Source: Acidobacteriota bacterium
GTDB taxonomy: Bacteria > Acidobacteriota > UBA6911
Direction of reading: 5' to 3'
Assembly (NCBI GenBank): GCA_012719455.1
Contig: JAAYAJ010000095.1
Span: forward strand, 1-51,935
DNA: 51,935 bases
Below the pieces are notes generated by a model. It searched no databases. It was not told the origin of the DNA and saw nothing but the letters and a program-made list of their open reading frames with translations. This document shows positions 41,761 through 50,790 of the stretch, in pieces. Each line of letters starts with the position of its first letter. The first letter of the stretch is position 1. The translations under genes were made by a program, and so were the position numbers.

Positions 41761-41909
41761 CGATCTACCTCCTGTTGCTGGTTTGCCGTTCCTCGCGCCT
41801 TGCGGGTCCATGGGAGCGTTCCCCGACGGTGATTATAATGCCAAAAGGTGTTTCCACCGCCGTGTATTCCGCGCCCGGCGCACCCCCCCCGCGGGCTCGT
41901 CGGGCCCGG

Positions 41910-43211
41910 TCACTTTCCGATTTTCATTTTCATGAAGAGCAGCCCCGTGAGGAGCTTGGGATAGAAATCGGTCGATTTCTGCGGCATGCGCTCCCCCAGG
42001 GAGGCGATGCGCTGCATGGCGGCGGCCGACGTCGGGTTCAGGAAAAAGGCCGCTTGGTGCCCCCCCGCGTCGATTTTCCTGACCGCTTCGTCCCTGCAGC
42101 GCTCGTAGTCGATGTGCGACTGCGCGGCCAGCTTCCGCTCGTCGATTCCCAGGTGCTGCTCCAGGACCAGGGAGTGGAGGATGCTGACGTCCAGGTCCCG
42201 GAAAGCTTCCGGGTGCCGGCGCAGTGCCCCGGTGTCCATCGCGGAGGGCTTCATCCGCAGCAGGTGGAACCCCGCCATGCTGCCGGCGTAAAAGCCGAAG
42301 ATATGGTCGTTTTGTCCCCCCCTCATCCCCTCCCACAGCTCCGTGGCCGAGGCGGCCGGTTCCACCGTGAAATGTTCCTCCAGGCGCTGCAGCAGGGACC
42401 GGGGATCGAAGCCGTCGAGGTCGCGCAGCAGCCGGTGGGTGGCCAAAATCGTCACCCCGGAGGCGCTGTTGAAGCACGTGACCATGCGTTTGTCGAACGA
42501 TTCCATCCCCTCCGGGCGCCAGCCTTTGGCGGCGCATTCTTTCATGAAGTTGACCGAGGTTTCGAAGCGGTGGTGCCCGTCGGCAATGAACAGGTCGCGG
42601 GCGCTCATGGCCGTGCGGATCGTGTCGAGCACCCGCGGGTCGGTGATCGCCCAGAGGCGGTGGACGGCGCCGTATTCGTCGGTGACTTCGATTTCAGGTC
42701 TCCTGCCGGAGACGGCGGCGTCCATGACCCGGTCCACCGTGCGGGCTTCGTCGGCGTAGAGCATGTAGATGAGGTCCTCGTTCCCTTCCAGGCTGCGCAT
42801 CAGGTTGAGTCGGTCCTGCTTCGGCGCCGCCAGGGTGTGCTCGTGCGGGATGATGGCCGATTGTGACTGCCCGAGATCCAACAGCGCGATGAACCCGCGC
42901 TGCAGCCGTGTGTGGCCGTCGATGGCGTACTCCTGGTAATAGGGGTAGAATGCCGGTTGGCTGTCCTCGACCAGCACCCCCTCCTCGATCCACCGGCGGA
43001 AGGTGGCGCCCGCGTCCGGGTAGGTGGTCTCCGGGTCGCTGCGCTTTTCGAGGTTCAGGGTGATGCGCACGACGTTGTAGGGGGAATCCTGGTAGTACCG
43101 GTCCTGCATTTCCGGCGTGGTTTTGTCGTAGGGCTGGGCGACCACCCGGTCGAGATCCCCCACTACCCCTGGATCGTAACGGTATGCGTGGAACGGGTAA
43201 ACCAGAGCCAT
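41910..43211 (-). CDS. DUF1015-family protein
   Basis: This 433-residue soluble protein has the family blocks YPFHAYRYDPGVVGDLDRVVAQPYD near the start, then PHEHTLAAPKQDRLNLMRS, LFIADGHHRFETSVNF and ATHRLLRDL. The histidine-rich HEHT and DGHHR motifs suggest a metal- or phosphate-binding active site. Some related proteins have been linked to serine phosphorylation, but I cannot assign that here. GAGAGG precedes the ATG at 43211. It lies just downstream of dapA on the same strand. Confidence 0.8.
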   Translation of the reverse strand: MALVYPFHAYRYDPGVVGDLDRVVAQPYDKTTPEMQDRYYQDSPYNVVRITLNLEKRSDPETTYPDAGATFRRWIEEGVLVEDSQPAFYPYYQEYAIDGHTRLQRGFIALLDLGQSQSAIIPHEHTLAAPKQDRLNLMRSLEGNEDLIYMLYADEARTVDRVMDAAVSGRRPEIEVTDEYGAVHRLWAITDPRVLDTIRTAMSARDLFIADGHHRFETSVNFMKECAAKGWRPEGMESFDKRMVTCFNSASGVTILATHRLLRDLDGFDPRSLLQRLEEHFTVEPAASATELWEGMRGGQNDHIFGFYAGSMAGFHLLRMKPSAMDTGALRRHPEAFRDLDVSILHSLVLEQHLGIDERKLAAQSHIDYERCRDEAVRKIDAGGHQAAFFLNPTSAAAMQRIASLGERMPQKSTDFYPKLLTGLLFMKMKIGK

Positions 43212-43257
43212 AGATCCTCTCAAAGGTAAGTGCCCATGCGGCCGTGCGCCGGGCTTG

Positions 43258-44154
43258 TCATTCCCGGAGCAGCCCCAGGGATTCGAGGACGGCGGACACC
43301 CGTGCGCGGGCGCCGTCCGAAATCGGGCATAGCGGCAGGCGGTAGACCTCCTCGATCAACCCCATCATGGCAAGGGCGGCCTTGACCGGAATCGGGTTCG
43401 ATTCCACGAAGTTTACCTTCATCAGCGGGTACAGGGTGCGGTTGAGCCGCCGCGCCTGTTCCCAGTCCCCCTCGAGGCATGCCACGGCCAGCCGGGCCAT
43501 CGGCCCCGGCGCCTCATTGGAGGCCACGGAAATGACGCCGTGCCCCCCGGAAGCGATGAGGGGGAGGGTCAGGGAATCGTCGCCCGAAAAGATGCGGAAC
43601 CTCTCCGGCGCCCTGGTGCAGATCTCCCCGATCTGGGACATGTCGCCACTCGCCTCCTTGACTCCGGCGATACGGGGGAGCTCGGCCAGCCGCAGCAGGG
43701 TGTCGGGCAGGACGTTCGAGCCGGTGCGGCCGGGCACGTTGTAGACGATGACGGGGAGACCGGTCGATTCGGCCAGCGCCCGGTAGTGTCGGTAGATCCC
43801 CTCCTGGGTCGGCTTGTTGTAGTAGGGAGACGCCGAGAGGATGGCGTCGGCCCCGATCCGCTCGATTTCCGCCGCCATCGCGATCACCTTCGCGGTGTCG
43901 TTGCCGCCGGCGCCCGCCACGACGGGCACGCGCCCGGCGGCGGTCCGCACGGTCGCCTCCACGACCGCGAGGTGTTCGTCATGCGAGAGCGTCGGGCTTT
44001 CGCCCGTCGTGCCGCAGGGTACGAGAAAGTGAATGCCCTCGCGGATCTGCCTGTCGACCAGTGCCGCCAGGGCAGGCTCGTCCACGCGGCCGGCGGATGT
44101 AAACGGCGTAACCAGGGCGGTGCCGCACCCCACGAGAGCTGTCAGATCGGCCAT
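43258..44154 (-). CDS. dapA: 4-hydroxy-tetrahydrodipicolinate synthase
   Basis: This 298-residue cytosolic aldolase condenses pyruvate with aspartate semialdehyde for lysine and peptidoglycan. PCGTTGESPTLSHDE (residues 46-60), VYNVPGRTGSN with catalytic Tyr138, and IAGVKEASGD with the Schiff-base Lys166 are all present, and length is standard. GGAGG precedes the ATG at 44154; the frame continuing to 44286 runs inside dapB. It follows dapB and lysC on the same strand. Confidence 0.95.
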   Translation of the reverse strand: MADLTALVGCGTALVTPFTSAGRVDEPALAALVDRQIREGIHFLVPCGTTGESPTLSHDEHLAVVEATVRTAAGRVPVVAGAGGNDTAKVIAMAAEIERIGADAILSASPYYNKPTQEGIYRHYRALAESTGLPVIVYNVPGRTGSNVLPDTLLRLAELPRIAGVKEASGDMSQIGEICTRAPERFRIFSGDDSLTLPLIASGGHGVISVASNEAPGPMARLAVACLEGDWEQARRLNRTLYPLMKVNFVESNPIPVKAALAMMGLIEEVYRLPLCPISDGARARVSAVLESLGLLRE

Positions 44155-44188
44155 GATTAGGTTCCTCCACGTCGGGACCGCCCCGGGC

Positions 44189-44893
44189 CTAGGGCTGTCC
44201 CACGATTTCTCGAAAGACCCGGCGAAAATCGTACATTCCCTTTTTCCCCACGATCCAGCGCGCCGCCAAAAACGCCCCTTCCGCAAAACCCTGGCGGTTG
44301 CGCGCGCGGTGTTCCAGCAGGAGGGTGTCCGCCTCGCTGTCGAACCCGATCACGTGGGTGCCGGGAATGAATCCCGCGCGGACGCTGGTGATGGAGAGGT
44401 CGCGGTCTCCGAGGTGGGGCCGCATCAGGTCCCGGAGGTCGAGCGCCGTCCCCGAGGGCGCATCCTTCTTCTCCCGGTGGTGCTCCTCCATCATGAAGGA
44501 GTCGTACCGGAGGTTGCTCCCAACCAGGCGCGAAGCGTGGGCGACGATTTCAAAGAACAGGTTCATGCCGGGCGAAAAGTTGGCGCCGTGGATCAGGCCA
44601 ATGCCCGAATCCGCGACGAGGCGCTCCGCCCGCTCGCGGCCGGCCATCCACCCGGTGGTGCCCACAACGAGGTTGACCCCCGCGCGGGCGGCCGCTTCGA
44701 TATTCGCCATCACCGCTTCCGGCTGGCTGAATTCGACGGCGACATCCACCCCCTTCATGGAATCGGCGGTGATGCCGCGCCCCCCGGGGTTGTCTTCGAT
44801 GTCCAGCCGGGGGCCGACATCCCACCCTTCCCGGACGGCGATCGCCTCCACCATCTTGCCCATTTTGCCGTAGCCGAGCAATGCGATTCTCAT
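44189..44893 (-). CDS. dapB: 4-hydroxy-tetrahydrodipicolinate reductase
   Basis: This 234-residue cytosolic enzyme catalyses the step after DapA. IALLGYGKMGKMVE binds the nicotinamide cofactor, VVGTTGW and NFSPGMNLFFE follow, and EEHHREKKDAPSGTA is the catalytic and substrate-binding signature. It is shorter than the E. coli enzyme (273), matching a compact group. Distance to dapA is 34 bases and to lysC 37 bases, so the three are probably one transcript. Confidence 0.95.
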   Translation of the reverse strand: MRIALLGYGKMGKMVEAIAVREGWDVGPRLDIEDNPGGRGITADSMKGVDVAVEFSQPEAVMANIEAAARAGVNLVVGTTGWMAGRERAERLVADSGIGLIHGANFSPGMNLFFEIVAHASRLVGSNLRYDSFMMEEHHREKKDAPSGTALDLRDLMRPHLGDRDLSITSVRAGFIPGTHVIGFDSEADTLLLEHRARNRQGFAEGAFLAARWIVGKKGMYDFRRVFREIVGQP

Positions 44894-44930
44894 CCGCGAA
44901 CCCTCCTATGGCCGCCGGCGGTCCGGCCCG

Positions 44931-46304
44931 TCACTCGAATATCCGCGGGTCGACCTTTTGAAAAAAGGCGTCGTGCAGCTTCCGCACCGCTTTCGGGATC
45001 TGGTCGTCATCGATGACAAATGTGATGTTGATGGCCGAGGCCCCCTGGGAAATCATCTGGATCCTGATGTCGCGCAGCGCGCTGAAGGCGATGTAGGGCA
45101 GGCCGGGGACATTGCGCACGTTGTCACCGACGCAGCAGACGATCGACTTGGATCCCTCGATGTTGACTTCGCCGATCTTCCTGAGGTCCGCCACGATGTC
45201 CTCCAGGTTCGAGGTCTCGTCGACGGTCAGAGACACGGACACCTCGCTGGTGGCGACCACGTCCACCGGCACCTTGTACTGTTCGAAGATTTCGAAGATC
45301 TTCTTGAGGAAACCGTAGGCCATAAACATGCGGGTCGAGGTGATGTTGACGACCGTGATCCCGCTCTTGTAGGCGATGGCTTTGATCGGGTTGTCGCAGC
45401 AGGCCGCTTCGTTGGTGATCAGCGTCCCCTCGTGGTCCGGCTTGGAACTGTTGAGCACGTGAACGGGGATCTTTTTCCGGACCGCGGGGATGATGGTGGC
45501 CGGGTGCAGCACCTTGGCGCCGAAATAGGCCAGTTCGGCCGCTTCGTTGAACGAAATGACCCGGATGCGCCGGGCATCCTCGACCATGTGCGGGTCGGTG
45601 GTCATGATCCCGTCCACGTCAGTCCAGATCTGGATATCCTCGGCGTCAAGCGCAGCTCCCACGATGGCGGCCGTGAAATCGGAGCCGCCGCGGCCGATGG
45701 TGGTAGTGATCCCATCGCGCGTGCGCCCGATGAACCCCTGGAAGACGGGGATCTTTCCGCTCCTCAGCACCGGGCGGAATTGTTCCACGATAGCGGCTTC
45801 CGTCAGGTCGAACAGGGGGGCCGCCCGCGTGAAACGGTCGTCGGTGATGATGCATTCCCGGGCATCCATCAATTCGGCCGGCAACCCTTCGTTTTCCAGC
45901 AGCCGGGCGATGATGAGGGTGGACAGCCGTTCCCCGTAACTGGCCATGGCGTCGGTGATGCGCGGGGTCAGTTCCCCCAGCGCCGCCAATCCACGGACCA
46001 GGTCCCTCATTTCCTTGAAGTAGGTGTTGATCGTTTCGGAAACCTGGTCTTCCGCGACGGCGATGCCGAGCTTCCGGGCTTCCCCGAGATGCCGGTCCTT
46101 GATTTTCGCCAGCAGGTCCAGCGCTTCCTTCTTCTTTCCCTGCGCCGCCGTGCGGGCGACCTCGAGCAGGTTGTTGGTCGTTTTCCCCATCGCCGAGGAA
46201 ACCACGATGGGCTTCTGTTCCCGCTGCGACCGGATGATCCCGGCCAGGCGCATGAGCGCGTCCGCGTCCTGAACTGAAGAGCCGCCGAATTTGCAGACTA
46301 TCAT
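44931..46304 (-). CDS. lysC: Aspartate kinase (monofunctional)
   Basis: This 457-residue cytosolic enzyme phosphorylates aspartate, the first step to lysine, methionine and threonine. KFGGSSVQDADAL at the start, the central GRGGSDFTAAIVGAALDAEDIQIWTDVDGIMTTDPH (kinase core), and two C-terminal ACT domains (about residues 310-457) are present. The ACT part suggests feedback inhibition by lysine or threonine. Length fits the LysC/ThrA-like long class. No good Shine-Dalgarno sequence is seen before the ATG. dapB and dapA follow it. Confidence 0.94.
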   Translation of the reverse strand: MIVCKFGGSSVQDADALMRLAGIIRSQREQKPIVVSSAMGKTTNNLLEVARTAAQGKKKEALDLLAKIKDRHLGEARKLGIAVAEDQVSETINTYFKEMRDLVRGLAALGELTPRITDAMASYGERLSTLIIARLLENEGLPAELMDARECIITDDRFTRAAPLFDLTEAAIVEQFRPVLRSGKIPVFQGFIGRTRDGITTTIGRGGSDFTAAIVGAALDAEDIQIWTDVDGIMTTDPHMVEDARRIRVISFNEAAELAYFGAKVLHPATIIPAVRKKIPVHVLNSSKPDHEGTLITNEAACCDNPIKAIAYKSGITVVNITSTRMFMAYGFLKKIFEIFEQYKVPVDVVATSEVSVSLTVDETSNLEDIVADLRKIGEVNIEGSKSIVCCVGDNVRNVPGLPYIAFSALRDIRIQMISQGASAINITFVIDDDQIPKAVRKLHDAFFQKVDPRIFE

Positions 46305-46464
46305 GATGTATTCCAGGAATCCTTGGGCCCCGCGCTATCCTGGACCCGGAGGAGTATTCCCCGGGCGGCGTCGGGACTCGCGTGATTGTCGAAATTCCAA
46401 GTTTTTCAAAAGACACGCATTTTCGCACAACGCGCCGGACGGGACAAGACCTTCTTGGGGGGCG

Positions 46465-47361
46465 TCAGCCGCGCGGCAGGGCAAGCCCCGCACGGTTCGC
46501 CGCACGCATGGCGACGGCCTTCAGGGCGACGGTCCCCTTTTCCCGCGCGGAGAGGCGTATGCGGTCGCCGAAGACGTCGAACCGCCGCTCGGTGATCCGC
46601 TCGAGGATCCGCTCGTAGATCTCGATCATGGCCCACAGGGCCGGGCGGCTCGACGCCTCGACCAGCGGGATCAGTTCCCGCGCCTGGCGGTAATACTCCC
46701 GGGCCCGCTCGGTCTGGTGGCGCATCAGCGCGCGGAACCGGTCGTCCAGGACCCCGGCCGCGATTTCCTCGGGAGCGTAACCGAAACGCCGGAGATCCTC
46801 GAGCGGCAGGTAGATGCGCCCACGTTCAGCGTCCTCTTTGACGTCCCTCAGGATGTTGGTCAGCTGGAAGGCGATGCCGCACTGTTCGGCGAGTTTCTCT
46901 GCCCGTTCCCCGCTCGCCCCCCCGCTTAAACCAAAGATGCGGAGGCAGACCAAGCCGACGGCGGAGGCAACCCGGAAACAGTAACGGTACAGTTCCTCGA
47001 AGCTGTCGTACCGGCTGATTTCCAGGTCCATCTCCGCTCCATCCAGGATCCAGTGGAAATATTGCGCCGGGATGGAAAACCTCCGGAGCGTGTCGTGGAA
47101 GGCGGGGAGGATCGGGCTGGCCGAATCGCGGCCCGGGGCGGCGGTGTCGATCTGCAGCCGCCACTGGCGGAGGCGCTCCCTCCTGTCCCCGGTCCCACCC
47201 TCCTCGTCGGAAATATCGTCGCCATGGCGCATGAAGGCGTATACGGCGCAAAAAGCGAGCCTTTTCTCCGCGGGGAGGACGATGAACGAATAATAGAAAT
47301 TGCTCCGGCTGCGGGCGATGGCTTCCGCGGACCGGTAAGACTCCGTCAATTCCGGTGTCAT
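46465..47361 (-). CDS. hpnD: Squalene/phytoene synthase family, presqualene diphosphate synthase-like
   Basis: This 298-residue prenyltransferase has the two aspartate-rich motifs: MRHGDDISDEEG (about residues 44-55) and FQLTNILRDVKEDAERGRIYLP. These bind diphosphate through magnesium. Between them are ISRYDSFEELYRYCFRVASAVG, as in the family. With hpnA nearby I assign it to HpnD, which makes presqualene diphosphate from two farnesyl diphosphates for hopanoids. A carotenoid phytoene synthase is the alternative. HpnC and HpnE are not in the window. GGAGAA precedes the ATG. Confidence 0.82.
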   Translation of the reverse strand: MTPELTESYRSAEAIARSRSNFYYSFIVLPAEKRLAFCAVYAFMRHGDDISDEEGGTGDRRERLRQWRLQIDTAAPGRDSASPILPAFHDTLRRFSIPAQYFHWILDGAEMDLEISRYDSFEELYRYCFRVASAVGLVCLRIFGLSGGASGERAEKLAEQCGIAFQLTNILRDVKEDAERGRIYLPLEDLRRFGYAPEEIAAGVLDDRFRALMRHQTERAREYYRQARELIPLVEASSRPALWAMIEIYERILERITERRFDVFGDRIRLSAREKGTVALKAVAMRAANRAGLALPRG

Positions 47362-47401
47362 GCGCTTCTCCGGGGATCCCGGGAGTGCGGCCCGCGGCCG
47401 C

Positions 47402-48463
47402 TCAGGGGATGATGGCTATTTTGAGGTCCCCGTTACGGCTCAGGAGCCGCTCCAGAACGCTGCCGATCGCGGTCAGCTGCTCCTCGCCCGTGATCAGGCT
47501 GCGGGCGTTCACCCTCCCCCGGTGGATGGCTTCCAGGGACTCGCGGATGTGCCGCGGCGTGTGGTGGAAGTTGGCCTTGATCGAGATTTCGGAATAGTGG
47601 ATCAGGGTGCTGTCCAGCGGGATGTGCGTGCCCGAGGGGCAGCCGCCGAACAGGTTGATGGTTCCCCCGCGACGGACCATGCCCATCGCCTGCTGCCAGG
47701 TTTCCCTGATGCCCACAGCCTCGATGACGACATCGGCACCGCGTTGCCCCGACGTGATCCGGCGCACCTGCTCCACCACGTTCGAGTGGGTGGAGTCCAC
47801 GACGTGGTCGGCCCCCATCGCCTCGGCCAGGGACAGCTGGGTCTGGCGGTTCCCCAGCGCGATGACACGCGCGCCCATCGATTTCAGGACCTGGACAAAC
47901 ATCAGGCCGATCGGTCCCATGCCGATGACGACGACGGTGTCCCCCTCCTCGATGCCGGTCTCCTCCGCCGCCCTGATGACGCAGGCCAGCGGTTCCACCA
48001 GCGCCGCTTCCTGGAAATCCACGCTGTCGGGGAGGATCAGGAGGTTCTGGCGCACGATCCGTTCGGGGATCTTGATGTATTCGGCGTAGGCGCCGTTGAT
48101 GAACTGGAGGTTTTCACAGAGGTTCGCCAGGTGCTTCTGGCAGAAGAAGCATTCATTGCACGGGCCGGAGTTGGCGCTGACCACGCGCATTCCGGGCGAG
48201 AAGCTTTCGACCCCCTCTCCCACCTCCTCGACGACACCCGCGAGCTCGTGCCCGAAAACGGAGGGGGGGACGATCATGCGCGCGTGGAATCCCTGGCGGT
48301 AGACCTTCAGGTCCGTTCCGCAGGTGAGCGCCGCCTTGATCCTGACCAGAACCTCGCCTTTTCCTACGCGGGGGACGGGGATCTGTTCGATGCGCACATC
48401 CCGCTTCCCGTAGAGGACGGCGGCGGTCATTTTCTCTCTGCTTACCTTCATCAATTCTCTCAT
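47402..48463 (-). CDS. Zinc-dependent alcohol dehydrogenase (MDR family), first of a tandem pair
   Basis: This 353-residue cytosolic enzyme has LTCGTDLKVYRQ and FGHELAGVVEEVG, with catalytic-zinc Cys, His and Glu. CNECFFCQKHLANLC supplies the four structural-zinc Cys, and VIGMGPIGLMFVQVLKSMGARVI binds NAD(P). The start at 48463 overlaps the upstream stop (ATGA); in-frame ATGs at 48451 and 48430 are possible, the first having GAGAG before it. It resembles threonine/sorbitol dehydrogenase-type enzymes. Substrate is unknown. Position between hpnD and hpnA hints at a role in lipid or hopanoid side chemistry. Confidence 0.85.
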   Translation of the reverse strand: MRELMKVSREKMTAAVLYGKRDVRIEQIPVPRVGKGEVLVRIKAALTCGTDLKVYRQGFHARMIVPPSVFGHELAGVVEEVGEGVESFSPGMRVVSANSGPCNECFFCQKHLANLCENLQFINGAYAEYIKIPERIVRQNLLILPDSVDFQEAALVEPLACVIRAAEETGIEEGDTVVVIGMGPIGLMFVQVLKSMGARVIALGNRQTQLSLAEAMGADHVVDSTHSNVVEQVRRITSGQRGADVVIEAVGIRETWQQAMGMVRRGGTINLFGGCPSGTHIPLDSTLIHYSEISIKANFHHTPRHIRESLEAIHRGRVNARSLITGEEQLTAIGSVLERLLSRNGDLKIAIIP

Positions 48464-49545
48464 GGTTGTATCACGATTTTTAGCGAACTGGCGGAGGGGT
48501 GCGATGCGAGTCGTATCCCCTCCTCGAGACGTTCCAAGGGAAACCGGTGGCTGATGAGCCGGGCCACGTTGATCCTTCTTTCGAAAATCATCTGCGCCGC
48601 TTTTTCCTGGAGTTCCACCGAGGCGCTATAGCTGCCGATGAGCCTCTTTTCCTCCATGCAAATGCTCGAGGCGTCGACGGGTATCAACTCGCCGGGCACG
48701 GTTTGGGCGAAAAGCAGGACGCGCCCTCCCCGGCGGACGATGCGCTGGGCGTCCGCCACCGCTTCCGGGCTGGCCGCGGCCACGATGGCCAGGTCGGCCC
48801 CCCTGCCGTCCGTCATGCCGGCGACCGCCCGGACGACGTCGTCCCGGGCCGGGTCGAGGGCGGCTTCCGCCCCCAGCTCCCGTGCTGTCTCCAGTCGTGC
48901 CTCGAGGAAGTCCAGTCCCAGGACGCGGGCGCCTTGCGCACGGGCGGCCTGCATCATCAGGAGCCCGACCGGCCCCTGCCCGTAGACCACCACCACCTCT
49001 CCCGGCTCGAGGGACGCCGTTTCCAGCGCCTTCAGGCAGGTGTTGAGCGGCTCGAGGAAGCTGGCTTCCTCGAAGCTGACGTTGTCCGGGATCGGCACGG
49101 TCCCGCCGGCCACGATCCAGTCCATGACCCGGATATACTCGGCGAACCCTCCCCCGGCGGGTTCGAACCCGGCGGTGGTGCCGGTGCGCCGGTAGAACTC
49201 GCACTGGGAAAAGAGTTTTCTTGCGCAGTAGAAGCACTCCCGGCACGGGATGTGGTGGTGGGTGGCCACCCGGTCCCCGACCTTGTACCCTTTGACCGCG
49301 GCCCCCACCGCGGCCACCACCCCGGCGACTTCATGGCCGAAGATGCGCGGTGGTGGGACGAGGGCTTGTTCGATCTTCTTCAGGTCCGTGCCGCAGACAC
49401 CGCACGCCCGCACCCGCACCAGGATCTCCCCGTCCAGGATGTCCGGGACCGGGACCGTTTCCAGGGAGATCTCCCCGGGGCCGCGGTAAACGGCGGCGCG
49501 CATCTCCTGGGTGTTGCTCGGAAACTGCCGGTTCTGGGACATCAT
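48460..49545 (-). CDS. Zinc-dependent alcohol dehydrogenase (MDR family), second of a tandem pair
   Basis: This roughly 361-residue enzyme has the same layout as its neighbour: GVCGTDLKKIEQ and FGHEVAGVVAAVG for catalytic zinc, CRECFYCARKLFSQC for structural zinc and VVYGQGPVGLLMMQAARAQGARV for the cofactor. The pair arose by an old duplication or came together, since identity is clearly partial. The start is uncertain: ATGs at 49545, 49542 and 49503 are in frame, none with an ideal ribosome binding site. It lies 56 bases downstream of hpnA. Substrate is unknown. Confidence 0.85.
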   Translation of the reverse strand: MMSQNRQFPSNTQEMRAAVYRGPGEISLETVPVPDILDGEILVRVRACGVCGTDLKKIEQALVPPPRIFGHEVAGVVAAVGAAVKGYKVGDRVATHHHIPCRECFYCARKLFSQCEFYRRTGTTAGFEPAGGGFAEYIRVMDWIVAGGTVPIPDNVSFEEASFLEPLNTCLKALETASLEPGEVVVVYGQGPVGLLMMQAARAQGARVLGLDFLEARLETARELGAEAALDPARDDVVRAVAGMTDGRGADLAIVAAASPEAVADAQRIVRRGGRVLLFAQTVPGELIPVDASSICMEEKRLIGSYSASVELQEKAAQMIFERRINVARLISHRFPLERLEEGIRLASHPSASSLKIVIQP

Positions 49546-49601
49546 CAGCTTTCTGTCGTTCGCCTCTGTTGTTCTTGTGCCTGCCGGGGCGGCCCCGGAT
49601 G

Positions 49602-50642
49602 TCAAATGGTGTCGGAGCGCATTTTCGAAACACGACCGTGCGCGGCGGCCGGCTGCCAGTCGTAGCGGAAATAGTCGACGGCCGCGCGCAGCGCCTGCTC
49701 GACCGGCCGCGGGTTGTAGCCCAACTCCCTGCGCGCCTTTTCGCAGCTGACGTACATTTTGTAACGGGACATCCTTACCCCCTCGAGCGGTATCGAAGGC
49801 TCACGACGCAACAGGGTCCCGGTGACGAAATCATCCAGGGTGCCGGCCATGAGGGCGACGGTCCACGGGATCCGGAAGCGGGGGGGCCGCCTCCCGCAGA
49901 TCTCCGCCAGGGCGTTCAGGATCTCCTTGAGGCTCCAGTTTTCCCCTCCGAGGAGGTAGCGTTCCCCGACCCGGCCCCTGGTTTCGGCCAGGAGATGCCC
50001 CTCGGCCACGTCCTCCACGGCCACCAGGTTCAGCCCCGTTTCCACGTACGCGGGGAGCCTTCCCCTGAGAAAATCGAGGATAATCTTCCCGGTCGGCGTC
50101 GGCTTGATGTCTCCCGCGCCGATGGGGGTGGTCGGGTTGACGATGACGACCGGGAGCCCGGAAGCGGCGAATTCCCGGGCTACCTGTTCGGCCATGAACT
50201 TGGAACGTTTGTAATGGCCGATCATGTCGTCGAGCTTGACGGGGGTGTCTTCGATGGCGGGGACGCCGTTCCTCTGCATCCCTATCGTCCCCACCGAGCT
50301 GGTGTAGACTACCTTCTCCACCCCGGCTTCGCAGCAGGCGGACAGGAGATTGCGCGTGCCGCCCACGTTGTTGTCATAGATTTCCTGGGGGTTGCGGGCC
50401 CACAGGCGGTAATCGGCCGCGACGTGGTAGACGCGGCGGCAACCCTGGACGCAGCGCAGCAGCGACATGGAGTCCTTCAGGTCGCCGATGACGATCTCGC
50501 ACCCGAGCGCCTCGATGTTCGACCTGGGGCTGGAGCCGCGGACCAGCACCCTCACCCGGTCCCCCCGGAGCAAAAGCCTGCGCACGACATGGCTTCCGAT
50601 GAAGCCGGTTGCGCCCGTCACAAAAGTGATTTCCTCGTTCAT
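49602..50642 (-). CDS. hpnA: Hopanoid-associated sugar epimerase (NAD-dependent epimerase/dehydratase family)
   Basis: This 346-residue extended SDR protein has FVTGATGFIGSHVVRRLL at residues 7-24, VYHVAADYRLWARNPQEIYDNNV and YTSSVGTIG. The catalytic YKRSK lies near residue 145, and NPTTPIGAGDIKPTPTGKII is typical of HpnA. The family is linked to hopanoid side-chain biosynthesis by conserved clustering. hpnD is two genes downstream, supporting the name. A good promoter lies about 95 bases upstream, so it heads the operon. Confidence 0.88.
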   Translation of the reverse strand: MNEEITFVTGATGFIGSHVVRRLLLRGDRVRVLVRGSSPRSNIEALGCEIVIGDLKDSMSLLRCVQGCRRVYHVAADYRLWARNPQEIYDNNVGGTRNLLSACCEAGVEKVVYTSSVGTIGMQRNGVPAIEDTPVKLDDMIGHYKRSKFMAEQVAREFAASGLPVVIVNPTTPIGAGDIKPTPTGKIILDFLRGRLPAYVETGLNLVAVEDVAEGHLLAETRGRVGERYLLGGENWSLKEILNALAEICGRRPPRFRIPWTVALMAGTLDDFVTGTLLRREPSIPLEGVRMSRYKMYVSCEKARRELGYNPRPVEQALRAAVDYFRYDWQPAAAHGRVSKMRSDTI

Positions 50643-50734
50643 GGAGCCGCTTACCCGAAGAAGGCCATCCCTTTCATTAGTAGCCGCCGCAGTCCCGCGG
50701 ATATCTTCCTCTTCAAAGAAACGGTAAAGAGAAA

Positions 50735-50763
50735 ACTATATCCCAAGTGCACCCTTTTTCCAA
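50735..50763 (-). promoter_or_regulatory. Predicted sigma70-type promoter for the hpnA operon
   Basis: On the minus strand TTGGAA (50758-50763) is followed after exactly 17 bases by TATAGT (50735-50740, five of six). It lies between ispH and hpnA and points to hpnA. The 148-base gap contains nothing else I recognise. Confidence 0.6.
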
Positions 50764-50790
50764 CCTTGGACATGCCGGTCGGGCTTTTCC

